A stretch of DNA of 64,000 nucleotides from Microbacterium esteraromaticum. GTDB lineage: Bacteria > Actinomycetota > Actinomycetes > Actinomycetales > Microbacteriaceae. How positions within the stretch are numbered: the first letter of the stretch is position 1; each line of letters begins with the position of its first letter. Positions 63,355 through 64,000 of this stretch are shown piece after piece. Where the stretch lies: NCBI RefSeq assembly GCF_016907315.1, contig NZ_JAFBBS010000001.1, positions 3,038,001 through 3,102,000 on the forward strand, in the 5' to 3' direction. Made by a program: the position numbers and the translations under genes. The notes below the pieces were generated by a model, which had not been told where the DNA came from, searched no databases, and saw only the letters and a list, made by a program, of their open reading frames with translations.

Positions 63355-63929
63355 TGGCCATCCCGCGGCAGCTTCCCAACGCGATCACCGTCGCCCGCAT
63401 CCCGCTCGCGGTCGTCTTCTTCGTACTTCTGCTGCTGGCAGGAACCTTCGGCGTCGACGACATCGTGTTGCGCTGGGTTGCAGCCGGTCTGTTCGTGCTC
63501 GCCATCTCTACGGACTGGGTCGACGGGTACCTGGCGCGCCGGTACGACATCGTCAGCGACTTCGGCAAGCTGTGGGACCCGATCGCCGACAAGCTGCTCA
63601 CGGGCGCGGGCTTTCTCGGGCTCGCGATCCTCGGCGAGGTGCCGTGGTGGATCATCATCGTGATCCTCGTGAGGGAGTGGGCGATCACGATCCACCGCTT
63701 CACGCTGGTCCACGAGCACGTCGTGGCCGCGGCGTGGATGGGCAAGGTGAAGACCATGGTGCAGGGCGTCGCACTGAGCTGGGCCCTGCTGCCGTTGCAG
63801 GTGCTCGTCGGGCACACGCCGTGGGTCGTCGTCACCCAGGTGCTGATGGTGCTCGCGCTCGTGCTCACCGTCGCCAGCGGCATCGACTACGTCGTGGCCC
63901 AGGTCCGGGGCCGACGGAGTGCCGCATGA
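63354..63929 (+). CDS. pgsA: CDP-diacylglycerol--glycerol-3-phosphate 3-phosphatidyltransferase
   Basis: This 191-residue membrane enzyme makes phosphatidylglycerol phosphate. The CDP-alcohol phosphotransferase motif D-G-x2-A-R-x8-G-x3-D-x3-D is complete at Asp57, Gly58, Ala61, Arg62, Gly71, Asp75 and Asp79. The N-terminal NAITVARIPLAVVFF segment fits PgsA. It is coupled to ftsK in front and to cinA behind (ATGA). In actinobacteria some homologues make phosphatidylinositol phosphate; the PgsA2-type sequence here favours phosphatidylglycerol. Confidence 0.93.
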   Translation: MAIPRQLPNAITVARIPLAVVFFVLLLLAGTFGVDDIVLRWVAAGLFVLAISTDWVDGYLARRYDIVSDFGKLWDPIADKLLTGAGFLGLAILGEVPWWIIIVILVREWAITIHRFTLVHEHVVAAAWMGKVKTMVQGVALSWALLPLQVLVGHTPWVVVTQVLMVLALVLTVASGIDYVVAQVRGRRSAA

Positions 63930-64000
63930 CCCACGTCGGGCAGCTGATCGATGCTCTGCGCGAGCGCGGCTGGACGCTCGGGGTGGCCGAATCCCTCACC
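63926..64000 (+). CDS. cinA: CinA family protein, N-terminal part only
   Basis: The gene starts at ATG 63926 inside the pgsA stop and runs off the window after 25 codons. The visible peptide MTHVGQLIDALRERGWTLGVAESLT matches the start of the C-terminal CinA domain, a nicotinamide-nucleotide amidohydrolase. The molybdopterin-like N-terminal domain is absent, so this is the short form (PncC-like), as usual after pgsA in actinobacteria. Confidence 0.85.
   Translation, partial: MTHVGQLIDALRERGWTLGVAESLT

Noticed and set aside
1..64000. CRISPR arrays, tRNA genes, insertion sequences, prophage or integrative elements
   Set aside because: I saw no spaced direct repeats, transposase or integrase frames, tRNA-like cloverleafs or attachment repeats in any gap.

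Overview
The window is high-GC DNA from an actinobacterium, most likely a member of the Microbacteriaceae close to Microbacterium. The reasons are the conserved block nusA-ylxR-infB-rbfA...truB...ribF, the run dapB...thyA-folA...dapA-rnj-ftsK-pgsA-cinA, the families DUF5302, DUF4395, YlxR and the actinobacterial type of 6-phosphofructokinase, and a large number of starts that fit leaderless transcription (TANNNT, six or seven bases, then ATG or GTG). Genus is an inference; there is no rRNA in the window. I see no tRNA, rRNA, CRISPR array, insertion sequence, prophage or integron. Almost every base is either coding or a short promoter/terminator gap, and no gene-free stretch exceeds 300 bases.

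Layout. 1-7000: end of an alanyl-tRNA editing protein, an RNB ribonuclease with a 52-residue follower, a PEP mutase/isocitrate lyase-type enzyme, proS, a LOG-family protein and a flavin amine oxidase. 7000-18300: phoX, then translation genes (nusA, ylxR, infB, rbfA), mutY, a lipoprotein, truB, two small membrane proteins and ribF. 18300-30800: a SNF2-type helicase preceded by a possible 20-residue leaderless peptide, pfkA, oligopeptidase B, a Pit phosphate transporter with a coupled small membrane protein, a cyclic-nucleotide-type phosphodiesterase, aspA, a fumarylacetoacetate hydrolase-family enzyme and a PrsW protease. 30900-36700: an accessory module of a cytosolic Cache/PDC sensor protein, a GntR regulator and a complete polyamine-type ABC importer. 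36700-46400: FKBP, YceI, MFS, rpsO, a scar of two truncated amidohydrolases, a second GntR regulator, a 2-oxoglutarate/Fe(II)-type oxygenase, an acyltransferase, a flavin monooxygenase/FMN reductase pair, DUF5302 and DedA. 46480-52900: a glycosyltransferase fused to an SGNH hydrolase, pnp with a long structured leader, an aldo/keto reductase homologue lacking its catalytic tetrad, and a histidine phosphatase. 52900-64000: lysine/peptidoglycan precursor genes (dapB, dapA), thyA-folA, a thioredoxin/DUF4395/OsmC redox operon, rnj, ftsK, pgsA and the start of cinA.

Most of the window is core metabolism and information processing. The parts that deserve a second look are the Cache-GntR-ABC module, in which both the sensor and the regulator are atypical; the catalytically stripped aldo/keto reductase; the glycosyltransferase-SGNH fusion; the double-truncation scar at about 40356; and several regulatory repeats that sit exactly on start codons. 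Start sites were chosen from Shine-Dalgarno matches, ATGA/TGATG overlaps and the leaderless spacing rule.
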